Below, in pieces: positions 26,828 through 35,983 of a stretch of DNA of 64,000 nucleotides. The stretch covers positions 1,808,501 to 1,872,500 of the forward strand of contig NZ_CP045492.1 of NCBI RefSeq assembly GCF_015500055.1, given 5' to 3'. This DNA is from Mesorhizobium sp. NBSH29. Lineage in GTDB: Bacteria; Pseudomonadota; Alphaproteobacteria; Rhizobiales; Rhizobiaceae. Position 1 is the stretch's first letter. Each line of letters opens with the position of its first letter. The notes beneath the pieces were generated by a model, which saw only the letters and a program-made list of their open reading frames with translations, made no database searches and had not been told where the DNA came from. Both the position numbers and the translations under genes were made by a program.

Positions 26828-27862
26828 ATGGCCTCCGAAGCGCCTCCCTTCTGGTGGGAAAAACCCGATTGGCGTGCGCGCTTGCTCTACCCTGTCTCGG
26901 CGATCTACGGCGCCGTTGCGCGCCGCCGGCTTGAACGGGGACGCCGCGAAAAAGTCGAGTGCCCGGTGCTCTGCGTCGGCAACCTCACCGTCGGCGGCAC
27001 TGGCAAGACGCCTGTGGCCATTGCGCTCGCCAAAGCTGCCCGCAAACAGGGCCTGAAACCCGGCTTCCTGTCGCGTGGCCATGGCGGCAGCTTCGGCGGA
27101 GAGCCGCACCGGGTCGATCTGCACCACGACAGCGCAAAACACGTCGGCGACGAGCCACTACTTCTGGCCGAGCACGCGCCTGTGGCGGTCAGCCCCAACC
27201 GCGCTGCCGGCGCGCGCATGCTCATCGCCGAGGGCTGCGATTTCCTTATCATGGATGACGGCTTCCAGAGCGCCCGCATCCATATCGACTATGCACTTCT
27301 GGTCGTCGATGCGCGACGTGGCGTCGGCAACGGCCATATCATTCCCGGCGGCCCCGTGCGCGCGCCGATCACCGACCAGTTGCGGCTTGCCAATGGGCTT
27401 TTGAAAATGGGCGAGGGGACTGCAGCCGATATCATCATCCGTCGCGCCGCCCGCGCCGGAAAGCCGTTTTTCGAGGCCGCTCTCAAGCCGCGCCGCAAAT
27501 CGGCTTTTGCCGGCAAGCGGTTCCTCGCCTTTGCTGGTATCGGTGATCCGGCAAAATTCTATCGCAGCATCAGCGAGACCGGCGGCGAAGTCGTCATCCA
27601 GCGCTCCTTCGGCGACCACCATTTCTATGCCGATGATGAGCTTGGCGATCTGGTCAAACTGGCCGCTGCCAACAATCTCCACCTCGTCACCACCGCCAAG
27701 GACGCCGCCCGCCTGCGTCACGGCTCGCACGCCGCGCGCACCCTTTTGGAGAGCTTGATGGTGCTGGAGGTTGAAACCGTCTTCGAACCGAAATCCGTAC
27801 CCGCGCGGCTGATCGACGACACGCTCAACGCCTTTCGCACCAGGCGCATTACTGAAGTTTGA
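26828..27862 (+). CDS. lpxK: Tetraacyldisaccharide 4'-kinase LpxK
   Basis: LpxK phosphorylates the 4'-position of the lipid A disaccharide at the inner membrane. The 344-residue protein has the N-terminal APPFWWEKPDWRARLLYPVS membrane-binding helix and a Walker A-like VGNLTVGGTGKTPVAIALA, then FLIMDDGFQSARIHIDYALLVVDA and IPGGPVRAPI, all family hallmarks. It directly follows waaA in the DUF4170-DUF374-waaA-lpxK operon. Confidence 0.96.
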   Translation: MASEAPPFWWEKPDWRARLLYPVSAIYGAVARRRLERGRREKVECPVLCVGNLTVGGTGKTPVAIALAKAARKQGLKPGFLSRGHGGSFGGEPHRVDLHHDSAKHVGDEPLLLAEHAPVAVSPNRAAGARMLIAEGCDFLIMDDGFQSARIHIDYALLVVDARRGVGNGHIIPGGPVRAPITDQLRLANGLLKMGEGTAADIIIRRAARAGKPFFEAALKPRRKSAFAGKRFLAFAGIGDPAKFYRSISETGGEVVIQRSFGDHHFYADDELGDLVKLAAANNLHLVTTAKDAARLRHGSHAARTLLESLMVLEVETVFEPKSVPARLIDDTLNAFRTRRITEV

Positions 27863-27925
27863 ACATCTCCAGTCTGCTCCTTTGTCGTAGTGACTTTGGG
27901 GAAGCTCTATGGCACTGCATCACGC

Positions 27926-28321
27926 ATGAAGAGCATGCGCTTGCTTTTGCGGGATCGGCTGACATTCAGTGCCTTTGCGGCGCTGGCGGTGTTCATGCTG
28001 GCGCTGCAGGGCCTGCTCGGCGGCATGGCACAGGGCGCCATGGCGGCATCTGTTGCCGATCCGCTCCACATCATCTGCGCCTCCACCGGTGACCTCACGG
28101 TCTCTCATGGTGGCGAGCAGGCGCCCTCGCAGCATGAATGCCCCTGCGGTGCGCTCTGCCGCGTGGCGTCCGCCTCCGCTCCGGCAATCCTGTCGATACT
28201 GATTTTTGGACCGCAACCGCACCGCGCAGCTGAACCTGACTTTCAGCGGCAAGCGCAAATTGTCCCGCTTGAACGGCGTGGCATCCTCGCCGAGCCGCGT
28301 GCTCCACCCGCCATCTCCTGA
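27926..28321 (+). CDS. Small membrane-anchored Cys-rich protein (DUF2946-like)
   Basis: About 131 residues. A hydrophobic N-terminal segment (LTFSAFAALAVFMLALQGLLGG) is followed by an exported region with DPLHIICAS and the Cys/His cluster HECPCGALC. This resembles DUF2946 proteins, which often precede metal-uptake or PepSY genes. The Cys/His cluster suggests metal binding (inference). ATG 27926 was chosen over ATG 27935 and an upstream GTG; no strong ribosome-binding site decides. It lies upstream of the PepSY-TM gene on the same strand. Confidence 0.62.
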   Translation: MKSMRLLLRDRLTFSAFAALAVFMLALQGLLGGMAQGAMAASVADPLHIICASTGDLTVSHGGEQAPSQHECPCGALCRVASASAPAILSILIFGPQPHRAAEPDFQRQAQIVPLERRGILAEPRAPPAIS

Positions 28322-28383
28322 CCGTTGAACCACCGCCATCGGCATGCCGCTGGCGATCCGTCACGTCTGGAGAACAATCCTCA

Positions 28384-29805
28384 ATGTCTACGCTTGTTGA
28401 AACAGCGCAGAGCGGCACGGCCGCTGTCGCTCCCGCTTCCGATCTCTACCGCGCCGTCTGGCGCTGGCACTTCTATGCCGGCCTTCTGGTGCTGCCATTT
28501 CTCATCTCGCTCGCCTGCACCGGCGCGCTCTATCTGTTCAAGGATGAGTTCGATGCCATCATCCATTCCGACCTGAAACGTGTCGAAGCCTCGCAAACCC
28601 GAGTCGCCCCCTTGGTGATGATTGAAAAAGCACTGGCCGCGGTGCCCGGCAGGGCGGTGAAGTTCACCGATCCCGCCACGCCGCAAAGCTCTGCCGAGAT
28701 CACCATCGCCACCGCAAGTGCCGGCAAGCAGGCAGTTTACGTCAATCCGCATGACGGTCAGGTGCTGGGCACCTTGCCTGATCGAGGCACGATCATGTGG
28801 ACGATCCGCACTCTCCACAGCCTCAAATATTTCGGAACCACCGCCCGTTACCTGATCGAGATCGCAGCCGGCTGGTCCATCCTGCTGGTCGCCACCGGCA
28901 TCTATCTCTGGTGGCCGCGCCGCCAGACGGGTGGCGTCCTCACCGTGCGCGGCACGCCCCGGCGTCGTATCTTCTGGCGCGATACCCATGCGGTAACGGG
29001 CATCCTTGTCGGTTTCTTCATCGTCTTCCTCGCCATCACCGGCATGCCTTGGTCTGGCGTCTGGGGCGACAAGGTCAATGAATGGGCCAATGGCAGCAAT
29101 GATGGCTATCCAGCAGGCCTATACGTGGGCGTGCCGATGTCGACCCGAAAACTCAGCGACACCACGCCAACCTCATGGTCGATGGAGCAGGCCAAACTGC
29201 CCCTGTCGACTGACCCACACTCAGGCCACACCGGCCACGATGCAACCACCACGCCGGCAGCCAACGTGTCGCCAGCGCCCGGTTCCGCGATCAGCATCGA
29301 CAGCATCATTTTGGAAATCGACGCCATGGGCTTTTCGCGCGGCTACGCGGTGACCATTCCGGGCGATCCGACAGGCGTCTATTCCGCCACCGTCTACCCC
29401 GATGACGTGTCGCTCCAGCGTGTCGTTCACTTCGACCAATATTCCGGCAAGCCGCTGATCGACCTCAGCTACGGAGATTATGGCGTGTTTGGCAAGGCGC
29501 TGGAATTCGGCATCAGCGTACATATGGGCCAGCAGTTCGGGCTGCTGAACCAGATCCTGCTGTCGGCCGTATGCCTGGCGATCATCTTGCTCGCCGTCTC
29601 CGCCGCGATCATGTGGTGGAAGCGTCGTCCTGCCGGCGCGCTCGGCGTTCCACCCATGCCGTCCGACCCACGTACCTTCCGTGGCCTCATCGCCATCCTC
29701 GCCATTGGGGGGATCGCCTTCCCGCTGGTCGGCGTCTCGTTGCTGACGATGCTGGCAATCGACCGGCTGTTCTTCATGCGCCGCACCGAAGCACAGCCAA
29801 CCTGA
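28384..29805 (+). CDS. PepSY-associated transmembrane protein (PiuB-like)
   Basis: A 473-residue inner-membrane protein with four main hydrophobic segments in the order of the PepSY_TM family: WRWHFYAGLLVLPFLISLACTGALYLF, a periplasmic PepSY-like domain, 'IEIAAGWSILLVATGIYLWWPRR', 'DTHAVTGILVGFFIVFLAITGMPW', and 'QILLSAVCLAIILLAVSAAIMWW'. Several His (RWHF, TLHSLKYF, RDTHAV, ISVHMGQQF) may bind haem, as in ferric-siderophore reductases of this type. A linker near residues 275-300 is His-rich (HSGHTGHDA). Function in iron or copper reduction at the membrane is an inference from the family. It follows the DUF2946-like gene. Confidence 0.85.
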   Translation: MSTLVETAQSGTAAVAPASDLYRAVWRWHFYAGLLVLPFLISLACTGALYLFKDEFDAIIHSDLKRVEASQTRVAPLVMIEKALAAVPGRAVKFTDPATPQSSAEITIATASAGKQAVYVNPHDGQVLGTLPDRGTIMWTIRTLHSLKYFGTTARYLIEIAAGWSILLVATGIYLWWPRRQTGGVLTVRGTPRRRIFWRDTHAVTGILVGFFIVFLAITGMPWSGVWGDKVNEWANGSNDGYPAGLYVGVPMSTRKLSDTTPTSWSMEQAKLPLSTDPHSGHTGHDATTTPAANVSPAPGSAISIDSIILEIDAMGFSRGYAVTIPGDPTGVYSATVYPDDVSLQRVVHFDQYSGKPLIDLSYGDYGVFGKALEFGISVHMGQQFGLLNQILLSAVCLAIILLAVSAAIMWWKRRPAGALGVPPMPSDPRTFRGLIAILAIGGIAFPLVGVSLLTMLAIDRLFFMRRTEAQPT

Positions 29806-29843
29806 CCCTATAAAAGGGGCTGCCGCCTATCAGCGGTTGCCCT

Positions 29844-30077
29844 TCACTTGCTGCGCGTGCGCAGCTCCGGGTTCATGTCGATCTCGCGCTGCAACGACAC
29901 ATCGGCGGTCAGATAGGCTTCCTGCCGCGCCACGCTCCAATATTTCAGCTCGTCCAGCGGGATGGATTCGCCCGTCACCGCACAGCGCACAAAAGCGCCA
30001 GGGCTGGTCACCTGGAAATCGCCATCCAGATAGCGGATCTTCGCCTCGCGCGCGCCGGGTCCTTCAAAACGGTTCAT
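29844..30077 (-). CDS. DUF2093 domain protein
   Basis: A 77-residue protein (MNRFEGPGAREAKIRYLDGDFQVTSPGAFVRCAVTG) matching the short DUF2093 family of alphaproteobacteria. Features: IRYLDGDFQV, CAVTGESIPLDELKYWSVARQEAY. No catalytic motif is evident; Cys32 is not paired. It follows mutL on the same strand by about 65 bases; the family commonly lies close to lpxK and mutL. Function unknown. Confidence 0.88.
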   Translation of the reverse strand: MNRFEGPGAREAKIRYLDGDFQVTSPGAFVRCAVTGESIPLDELKYWSVARQEAYLTADVSLQREIDMNPELRTRSK

Positions 30078-30143
30078 GGGTCACACCTTTCAGGCACGAT
30101 CTTCCGCCACAAAACGCTGCCTTGGTCAAGCGCATCAGCCGGC

Positions 30144-31985
30144 TTACCGCCGCCCGAACAGCCGCTCAATATCGGCCAGCTTCAGCTCTATATAAGTGGG
30201 CCTGCCATGATTGCAGGTGCCGGAACCGGGCGTTGCTTCCATCTGCCGCAAAAGCGCATTCATCTCTTCCGGGCGCAACAGCCGTCCCGAACGCACCGAG
30301 CCATGGCAGGCCATTGTGGCCGCGATCATGTCGAGGCGCTCTTTCAGCGTATCAGCCGTATCGCTATCGGCGATTTCATCGGCAAGGTCGCGGATCAACT
30401 TTCCAGCATCTATATCACCCAGCATGGAAGGCGTTTCGCGCACTGCAATGGCGCCCGGCCCGAAGCGCTCTACACCCAGCCCGAATTTGCGCAGCGTGTC
30501 TGCGTGCTGGGCCACACGCTCCGCATCCTCTTCCGGCAGGTCAACGATTTCGGGAATGAGCAGCATCTGTGCAGCAATCGGCCTGCTTGCCAGCGCCTGC
30601 TTCAGCGCCTCATAGACCAGCCGCTCATGCGCGGCATGCTGGTCCACGATCACCAGCGAATCCGCAGTCTGTGCGACAATGTAATTGGCGTGAACCTGCG
30701 CGCGCGCAGCACCAAGCGGCGTCGCCATCAGCTCTGCCGGCGCCTCGGCAAAGCCTGCGCGGGCATCTGCGCTCACACCGGCATCAAAGCTTGCCTGTGC
30801 TGGCGCGCTGAAGCCCGCCTGCCCAAAATCGAAAGGGCGGCTGGGCGAAGCGTTGATGTCATAGCCGCCAGAGCCTCGAAACTCTGGCTGATAAGAGTGC
30901 TGGCGCTCTGTCGTCCCTGCATGCGGATTGGCTGCCATGCCGGTACGGAAAGCGTTGATCATGGCATCGGCCCCACTTGTGGCATGGCGAATACCGGCCT
31001 GAGCAAGCGCCTGGCGCACCGAGCCGACAATCAGTCCCCGCACCATTCCAGGGTCGCGAAACCGCACATCGGCTTTCGCGGGATGCACATTCACATCCAC
31101 ATGCGCCGGATCGAGCGTTATGAAAAGCGCCGTCACCGCATGCCGGTCGCGCGGCAAAACATCGGCAAAGGCACCGCGTATTGCCCCCGCAATCAGCTTG
31201 TCGCGCACCGGGCGGCCATTCACATAAACATATTGCTGGAGAGAGTTGGCGCGCGTGAAGGAAGGAACAGACACATAGCCTTCGAGCCGCACAATCTCGC
31301 GCCCGGCATCAATAATGATTGAGTTTTCGGGAAACTCCTTGCCCATCACCTGCGCAATGCGGGCAAGCTGTGCCGCTGCATCGTTGCCGGTCGCTGGCAG
31401 GTCGAGCGTCGAGCGGTCCGTGCCCGAAAGCGTGAAGCGCACATGCGGAAACGCAATGGCAATCCGCTTCACCACATCAGCGGTTGCGGTCGCCTCGGCG
31501 CGCTCGCCCTTCATGAATTTCAGCCGTGCCGGTGTCGCATAGAAAAGGTCGCGCACCTCCACCTGCGTGCCGCGGTTCAGCGCTGCTGGCCGTACCGGAA
31601 AAAGCTTGCCGCCTTCGATGCGTATCTCCGCGCCACTGTCAGCATCCTTTGTGCGCGAACGCACACTCAGCCGTGACACCGAGCCAATGGAGGGCAGGGC
31701 CTCGCCGCGAAATCCGAGCGAGCGAATGTCGTGAATATCGTCCGAGAGCTTGGACGTACAATGGCGTGCAATGGCCAGCTCCAGCTCATCTGGCGCAATA
31801 CCGCTGCCATCATCCGTCACCCGGATCAGCCCAAGCCCGCCACCGGCAGTCGCAATCTCAATGCGCGAGGCGCCCGCATCGAGCGCATTCTCGACGAGTT
31901 CCTTGACCACACTGGCTGGCCGCTCGATCACCTCACCGGCGGCGATCTGGTTGACCATGGTTTCTGAGAGAAGACGGATGGACAT
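30144..31985 (-). CDS. mutL: DNA mismatch repair protein MutL
   Basis: The 613-residue protein couples MutS recognition to strand incision. The N-terminal GHKL ATPase motifs are complete: [40 protein letters not shown], and [17 protein letters not shown]. The C-terminal dimerisation part includes [16 protein letters not shown] and [24 protein letters not shown]. In the C-terminus the DQHAxHER element is followed by no obvious full DQHAA(X)2E(X)4E endonuclease site beyond this; the [12 protein letters not shown] pattern does fit it, so nuclease activity is possible. Start ATG 31985 ([17 protein letters not shown]) is the standard position; the frame runs on upstream without similarity. Confidence 0.96.
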   Translation of the reverse strand: MSIRLLSETMVNQIAAGEVIERPASVVKELVENALDAGASRIEIATAGGGLGLIRVTDDGSGIAPDELELAIARHCTSKLSDDIHDIRSLGFRGEALPSIGSVSRLSVRSRTKDADSGAEIRIEGGKLFPVRPAALNRGTQVEVRDLFYATPARLKFMKGERAEATATADVVKRIAIAFPHVRFTLSGTDRSTLDLPATGNDAAAQLARIAQVMGKEFPENSIIIDAGREIVRLEGYVSVPSFTRANSLQQYVYVNGRPVRDKLIAGAIRGAFADVLPRDRHAVTALFITLDPAHVDVNVHPAKADVRFRDPGMVRGLIVGSVRQALAQAGIRHATSGADAMINAFRTGMAANPHAGTTERQHSYQPEFRGSGGYDINASPSRPFDFGQAGFSAPAQASFDAGVSADARAGFAEAPAELMATPLGAARAQVHANYIVAQTADSLVIVDQHAAHERLVYEALKQALASRPIAAQMLLIPEIVDLPEEDAERVAQHADTLRKFGLGVERFGPGAIAVRETPSMLGDIDAGKLIRDLADEIADSDTADTLKERLDMIAATMACHGSVRSGRLLRPEEMNALLRQMEATPGSGTCNHGRPTYIELKLADIERLFGRR

Positions 31986-32050
31986 CAGGCGCTTATAGCG
32001 GGATTCGTGGTCGCGCGAACAGGCCATGCCTGGCAAAGCGCGGTGATATC

Positions 32051-32659
32051 CTAGCCCAGCGCCATGCGGCCCGCCGCAGCCATCAACATGCCGCCGGCCA
32101 CGCCCTCGATCCAGCGCCGGCTGCGTGCATATCCACTGCCCCGGCCCGCCGAGCCAAGCGCAAGGCTGAGTGTCGCATAGACCAGCGCGCACAACCCCAC
32201 GAAGATCGCCGACAGCACAAGAGCCTGGAAGGCAACGCCCTGCCGGCGATCCATGAATTGCGGCAGCAGCGCGAGATAGATCATCATCCCCTTAGGGTTC
32301 AAAAGCGCCGTCACAAAACCGCGCCGCAACGGATCTGCAACCCGCCTCGTGTCAGCGGCGGCCGCCTCCGGGTGCAGCGCTGAACCGATGAGCCGCATTG
32401 CCAGATAGGCGAGGTACGCAACCCCGAGCCAACGCAGCCCTGCAAACAGTAGCGGCGAGGCGGCAATCAGCGCGGCAACCCCAAGCGCAGCCAGTCCCGA
32501 ATGCACCAGATAACCAAGGCAAATCCCAGCCGTTGCCCTGAGGCCCGCAGTCGCCCCGCCAGAAAGCGCCTGCGCGCTGACAAACAGCATGTCAGGCCCC
32601 GGCGTGCAGATCAGCGGCAGCACGGTTGCGGCAAACAAAAGGGCGGTCGAGACATCCAT
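32051..32659 (-). CDS. LysE-family exporter
   Basis: A 202-residue membrane protein with six hydrophobic segments and LysE signatures: [20 protein letters not shown] and [21 protein letters not shown]. It is transcribed away from the Lrp/AsnC regulator 104 bases to its right, the classic arrangement of an amino-acid exporter and its amino-acid-sensing activator. The substrate is probably an amino acid or a derivative, but cannot be named. Length and topology are typical. Confidence 0.87.
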   Translation of the reverse strand: MDVSTALLFAATVLPLICTPGPDMLFVSAQALSGGATAGLRATAGICLGYLVHSGLAALGVAALIAASPLLFAGLRWLGVAYLAYLAMRLIGSALHPEAAAADTRRVADPLRRGFVTALLNPKGMMIYLALLPQFMDRRQGVAFQALVLSAIFVGLCALVYATLSLALGSAGRGSGYARSRRWIEGVAGGMLMAAAGRMALG

Positions 32660-32763
32660 CCCGCAAGCCTAGCGGGTCGATCAAAGCCATTTCTTGCAAA
32701 GATACCAGAAATGAACCATCTATTGGCATAGAAATATGCGAAATACTGATGGGCAAGCATTTT

Positions 32764-33231
32764 ATGTCAATAGCCCTCGATGCACTCGACCGCCGCATCC
32801 TGCGCGTCCTGCAGCGCGATGCCCGTATCTCCAATATCGATCTGGCCGCCGAGGTTGGCCTGTCGCCGTCACCTTGCCTGCGTCGCGTCAGGCTCTTGGA
32901 AGAGGCCGGCATCATCGCCCGCTATGTGGCAGTGCTGGACGCTCGTCAGGTCGGGCTTGGTATGACGCTTTTTGCCCGCGTCTGGCTGACCGCCCAGGAT
33001 GCCGAAACCATCGACCGATTCATCGCCGCCATGCGGACGCTGGACGAGGTGGTGGAATGCTACATCATGCTGGGCGAAAGCGATGCGCTGCTGCGCGTCG
33101 TCGTCGCCGATCTGGATGCCTACCGCCGCTTCCAGGCCGCGCATCTTACCCGCATCAACGGCATCCAGAATGTCAAAACCGATGTGCCGAGCGAAACCGT
33201 CAAGCAGACCTACGCCCTGCCGCTGGCCTAG
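32764..33231 (+). CDS. Lrp/AsnC-family transcriptional regulator
   Basis: A 155-residue regulator: N-terminal winged helix-turn-helix (ALDRRILRVLQRDARISNIDLAAEVGLSPSPCLRRVRLLEEAG) and C-terminal RAM domain (FARVWLTAQDAETIDRF..., VVECYIMLGESDALLRVVVADLDAYRRF). ATG 32764 was chosen over an ATG five codons upstream. The divergent neighbour is a LysE exporter, so control of that gene in response to its amino-acid substrate is likely. It also lies in front of the MttB-family gene on the same strand, about 105 bases before it, and may influence it. Confidence 0.9.
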   Translation: MSIALDALDRRILRVLQRDARISNIDLAAEVGLSPSPCLRRVRLLEEAGIIARYVAVLDARQVGLGMTLFARVWLTAQDAETIDRFIAAMRTLDEVVECYIMLGESDALLRVVVADLDAYRRFQAAHLTRINGIQNVKTDVPSETVKQTYALPLA

Positions 33232-33310
33232 CGCCAGAACACGTCGCCAACCGGACAGGGCGCGGCGCGAACTGTCATCGCTTTCGCTTAAGTCCTACCC
33301 TAACGTGACC

Positions 33311-33330
33311 CCTCCTGTTGCAACAGGGGG
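33311..33330 (+). promoter_or_regulatory. Palindrome over the ribosome-binding site of the MttB-family gene
   Basis: CCTGTTGCAACAGG (33314-33327) is a perfect 14-bp dyad, extended by two G-C pairs after one mismatch. It covers the G-rich ribosome-binding site eight bases before ATG 33338, so it could be an operator or an mRNA hairpin that hides the site. Confidence 0.45.
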
Positions 33331-33337
33331 GCCGACC

Positions 33338-34894
33338 ATGGATACCATCGAAGCTGACAAACCCGTTTCCCGCCGCGAACGTGGTGGCCGCACGGCGCGT
33401 CGCGAGCAGCGGTCTCATGGCTCTGAAGGGCTCGGCCGACCCTACATCCTCCGCAACATCCCGACCTACGACGTGCTGTCGGAAGAGAATCTTCTGCGCA
33501 TCGAACACACCGCAGACCGCATCCTCGCCGAGATCGGCATCGAGTTCCGCGAAGATCCGGCAACGCTTGATCACTGGAAACGCGCCGGCGCCAGCATCAC
33601 GGGCGAACTGGTCAAGTTCGAGCCGGGCATGTTGCGCGAAATTCTGAAGACCGCGCCGCCAGTCTTCACCCAGCATGCGCGCAACCCTGCCAATTCGGTC
33701 CAGATAGGTGGCAAAAGCGTCGTCTTTTCGCCGGCCTATGGCTCGCCCTTTGTCATGGATCTGGACAAGGGTCGCCGCTACGGCACCATTGAGGACTTTC
33801 GCAATTTCGTAAAGCTGGCGCAGTCGTCTCCCTGGCTGCACCATTCCGGCGGCACCATCTGCGAGCCGGTCGACGTGCCGGTCAACAAGCGCCATCTCGA
33901 CATGGTCTACAGCCACATCAAATATTCCGACCGCGGCTTCATGGGCTCCGTCACCGCCGAAAGCCGGGCGGAAGATTCCATCGACATGGCGCGCATCGTC
34001 TTTGGCGAGGCCTTTGTCGAGCAGAACTGCGTCATCCTGGGCAATGTCAACGTCAACTCGCCGCTGGTCTGGGATTCCAGCATGACCACGGCGTTGCGTG
34101 CCTATGCCCGCGCCAATCAGGCAGCGGTCATCGTGCCGTTTATTCTCGGCGGTGCCATGGGCCCTGTCACCAGTGCCGGCGCCATTGCCCAGTCATTGGC
34201 CGAAACCATGGCGGGCTGCGCGCTCACCCAGCTTGAGCGCCCCGGCGCGCCGGTCATATTCGGCAATTTCCTGTCCTCGATGTCGTTACGCTCGGGCTCG
34301 CCCACCTTCGGCACGCCGGAACCCGCCATCGGCTCGATGGTCATCGGCCAGCTGGCACGCCGGCTCAATCTGCCGCTGCGCTGTTCGGGCAATTTCACCA
34401 CCTCCAAACTGCCCGACGCCCATGCGATGAATGAAGGCACCATGTCGATGCTGGCCGCCGTCCATTGCGGTGCCAATTTTGTCCTTCATTCCGCCGGCTT
34501 CCTCGATGGGCTTCTGTCGATGTCGTACGAAAAATTCGTCATGGACGCCGACTTCTGCGGCGCGCTCCATACCTATCTCGATGGCATAAAGATCGACGAC
34601 AACCAGCTCGCACTGGAAGCCTTTCGCGAAGTCGGACCCGGCAGCCATTTCTTCGGTTGCGCCCACACCATGCAGAACTACGAGACCGCCTTCTGGGATT
34701 CCGAAACCGCCGACAACGAACCGTTCGAGAAATGGGAAGCGGCTGGCTCGCAGGATGCCGCCATCCGCGCCAACCGGCGCTGGAAAAAGACACTTGCCGA
34801 GTATCAGGCCCCACCGCTTGACGTGGCGATTGACGAAGCGCTGCGTGATTTCATGGACCGCAAGAAAAATTCGATGGAAGATGCGTGGTATTGA
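33338..34894 (+). CDS. Trimethylamine methyltransferase (MttB) family protein, non-pyrrolysine
   Basis: A 518-residue member of the MttB superfamily. Known relatives without pyrrolysine demethylate glycine betaine or other quaternary amines, passing the methyl group to a corrinoid protein. Typical features: RNIPTYDVLSEENLLRIEHTADRILAEIGIEF, VFSPAYGSPFVMD, GSVTAESRAEDSIDMARI, and GANFVLHSAGFLDGLLSMSYEKFVMDADFCG. No in-frame stop interrupts it, so no pyrrolysine is used. ATG 33338 follows a G-rich site. No corrinoid-protein or methylcorrinoid:folate methyltransferase gene is in the window. The trimethylamine-dehydrogenase-like enzyme 1.1 kb downstream and the exporter/Lrp pair upstream suggest use of methylated amines. 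Confidence 0.9.
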   Translation: MDTIEADKPVSRRERGGRTARREQRSHGSEGLGRPYILRNIPTYDVLSEENLLRIEHTADRILAEIGIEFREDPATLDHWKRAGASITGELVKFEPGMLREILKTAPPVFTQHARNPANSVQIGGKSVVFSPAYGSPFVMDLDKGRRYGTIEDFRNFVKLAQSSPWLHHSGGTICEPVDVPVNKRHLDMVYSHIKYSDRGFMGSVTAESRAEDSIDMARIVFGEAFVEQNCVILGNVNVNSPLVWDSSMTTALRAYARANQAAVIVPFILGGAMGPVTSAGAIAQSLAETMAGCALTQLERPGAPVIFGNFLSSMSLRSGSPTFGTPEPAIGSMVIGQLARRLNLPLRCSGNFTTSKLPDAHAMNEGTMSMLAAVHCGANFVLHSAGFLDGLLSMSYEKFVMDADFCGALHTYLDGIKIDDNQLALEAFREVGPGSHFFGCAHTMQNYETAFWDSETADNEPFEKWEAAGSQDAAIRANRRWKKTLAEYQAPPLDVAIDEALRDFMDRKKNSMEDAWY

Positions 34895-34928
34895 GCCTTA
34901 GTCCACCGCTCTCAGGAAGGTTTTGTCC

Positions 34929-35369
34929 ATGAAACTGATGCTGCTCCTCGTCTCCACTCTGACTGTCGCCACGGGGGCTGCCCAGGCAGGCGCGCCGACT
35001 GATGCGGTAATACCGTTTTACGAAACCATCGGTCTGGAGCGAGAAGCCTCCGCGCGCGAAAGGTTTGTCGATCCGGCCAAGGCGGTGCTCGACGCCAATG
35101 ACGCATTGCAGGAGACCGACCCAGCCGGTTGCCTCGATGTTGCGCTTTCCGTCGACGGTCAGGATTACGATGAGGCCGAGATCACAAAAACGCTGAAATA
35201 TGCCGAAAAGATCGAAGGCGACAACGCCGTGGTTTTCGCCAGCTTCAAACTGTTTTCGGAGCCGCGCAAGATTGAATGGAAACTGAAGCGCGTGGCGGGC
35301 GAATGGAAGATCTCCGATATCGCCTCGCTCACCAATGAATGGGCACTAAGCGGTTTCAATTGCGAATAG
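34929..35369 (+). CDS. Small exported protein of unknown function
   Basis: A 146-residue protein with a clear Sec signal peptide (MKLMLLLVSTLTVATGAAQA). The mature part, about 125 residues, begins GAPTDAVIPFYETIGLEREAS and ends with a strand-rich region (IEWKLKRVAGEWKISDIASL) that recalls the closing strands of NTF2-like small-molecule or lumazine-binding folds (weak resemblance). The two Cys (in AGCLDVA and the C-terminal FNCE) might form a disulphide. ATG 34929 has AGGAAGG eight bases upstream. It is 34 bases behind the MttB-family gene, likely co-transcribed. I do not recognise a named family. Confidence 0.7.
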   Translation: MKLMLLLVSTLTVATGAAQAGAPTDAVIPFYETIGLEREASARERFVDPAKAVLDANDALQETDPAGCLDVALSVDGQDYDEAEITKTLKYAEKIEGDNAVVFASFKLFSEPRKIEWKLKRVAGEWKISDIASLTNEWALSGFNCE

Positions 35370-35392
35370 GCTCCCTGCAACCTTGTGGCACC

Positions 35393-35854
35393 TCAGCCGC
35401 GTCCGCGATAGGGCGCCACGCCGGTCTCAGGCAGCCACGCGCCTTCGGGCGGCGTGCCGGTCTGCCAGAAAACGTCGATGGGAATACCGCCGCGCGGATA
35501 CCAATAGCCCGCGATCCGCAGCCATTCCGGCTTCGTTGCCGCAACGATGCGCCGCCCTATCGCTACGGTGCAATCTTCATGGAATGCGCCGTGGTTGCGA
35601 AATGCGGTCAGGTAGAGCTTCAGCGATTTCGACTCCACCAGCCTTTCCAGAGGCGCATAGTCGATCACCAGATGCGCGAAATCCGGCTGGCCAGTCACCG
35701 GGCAAAGCGAGGTGAACTCCGGGCAGGTAAAGCGCACAATCGCCGCCGGCCCTTCGCCGCGCGTGAATGGCACAGTCTCCAGCACCGCCGTCTCGGGCGA
35801 GGCCGGCGCGTCAACATGGGTGCCGAGCTGTGTCAGCGCTCTGGTATCGGTCAT
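35393..35854 (-). CDS. queF: NADPH-dependent 7-cyano-7-deazaguanine reductase QueF
   Basis: QueF reduces preQ0 to preQ1 in queuosine synthesis. This is the short, single-domain type (153 residues). Catalytic Cys51 is in [13 protein letters not shown], and the QueF motif [22 protein letters not shown] is intact. It is convergent to the small exported protein gene and divergent from the flavoenzyme; no other queuosine genes are nearby. Start ATG 35854 has AAAGGAGAT upstream, a strong ribosome-binding site. Confidence 0.95.
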   Translation of the reverse strand: MTDTRALTQLGTHVDAPASPETAVLETVPFTRGEGPAAIVRFTCPEFTSLCPVTGQPDFAHLVIDYAPLERLVESKSLKLYLTAFRNHGAFHEDCTVAIGRRIVAATKPEWLRIAGYWYPRGGIPIDVFWQTGTPPEGAWLPETGVAPYRGRG

Positions 35855-35983
35855 GGCAACAATCTCCTTTTGCCGGCGCTCTTAGCGCCATCAATCAGGC
35901 AAGTGGAGCCCAATAGCATCAAAATCAGCATCACGCAGGGAAAGCCGAGATGACAGATTCCGCGCCGAACGGCAGGGCCAATA

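Noticed and set aside
35855-35983. preQ1 riboswitch in front of queF
   Set aside because: The leader has only a small GGCGCT/AGCGCC stem and lacks the conserved preQ1 aptamer sequence and pseudoknot partner.
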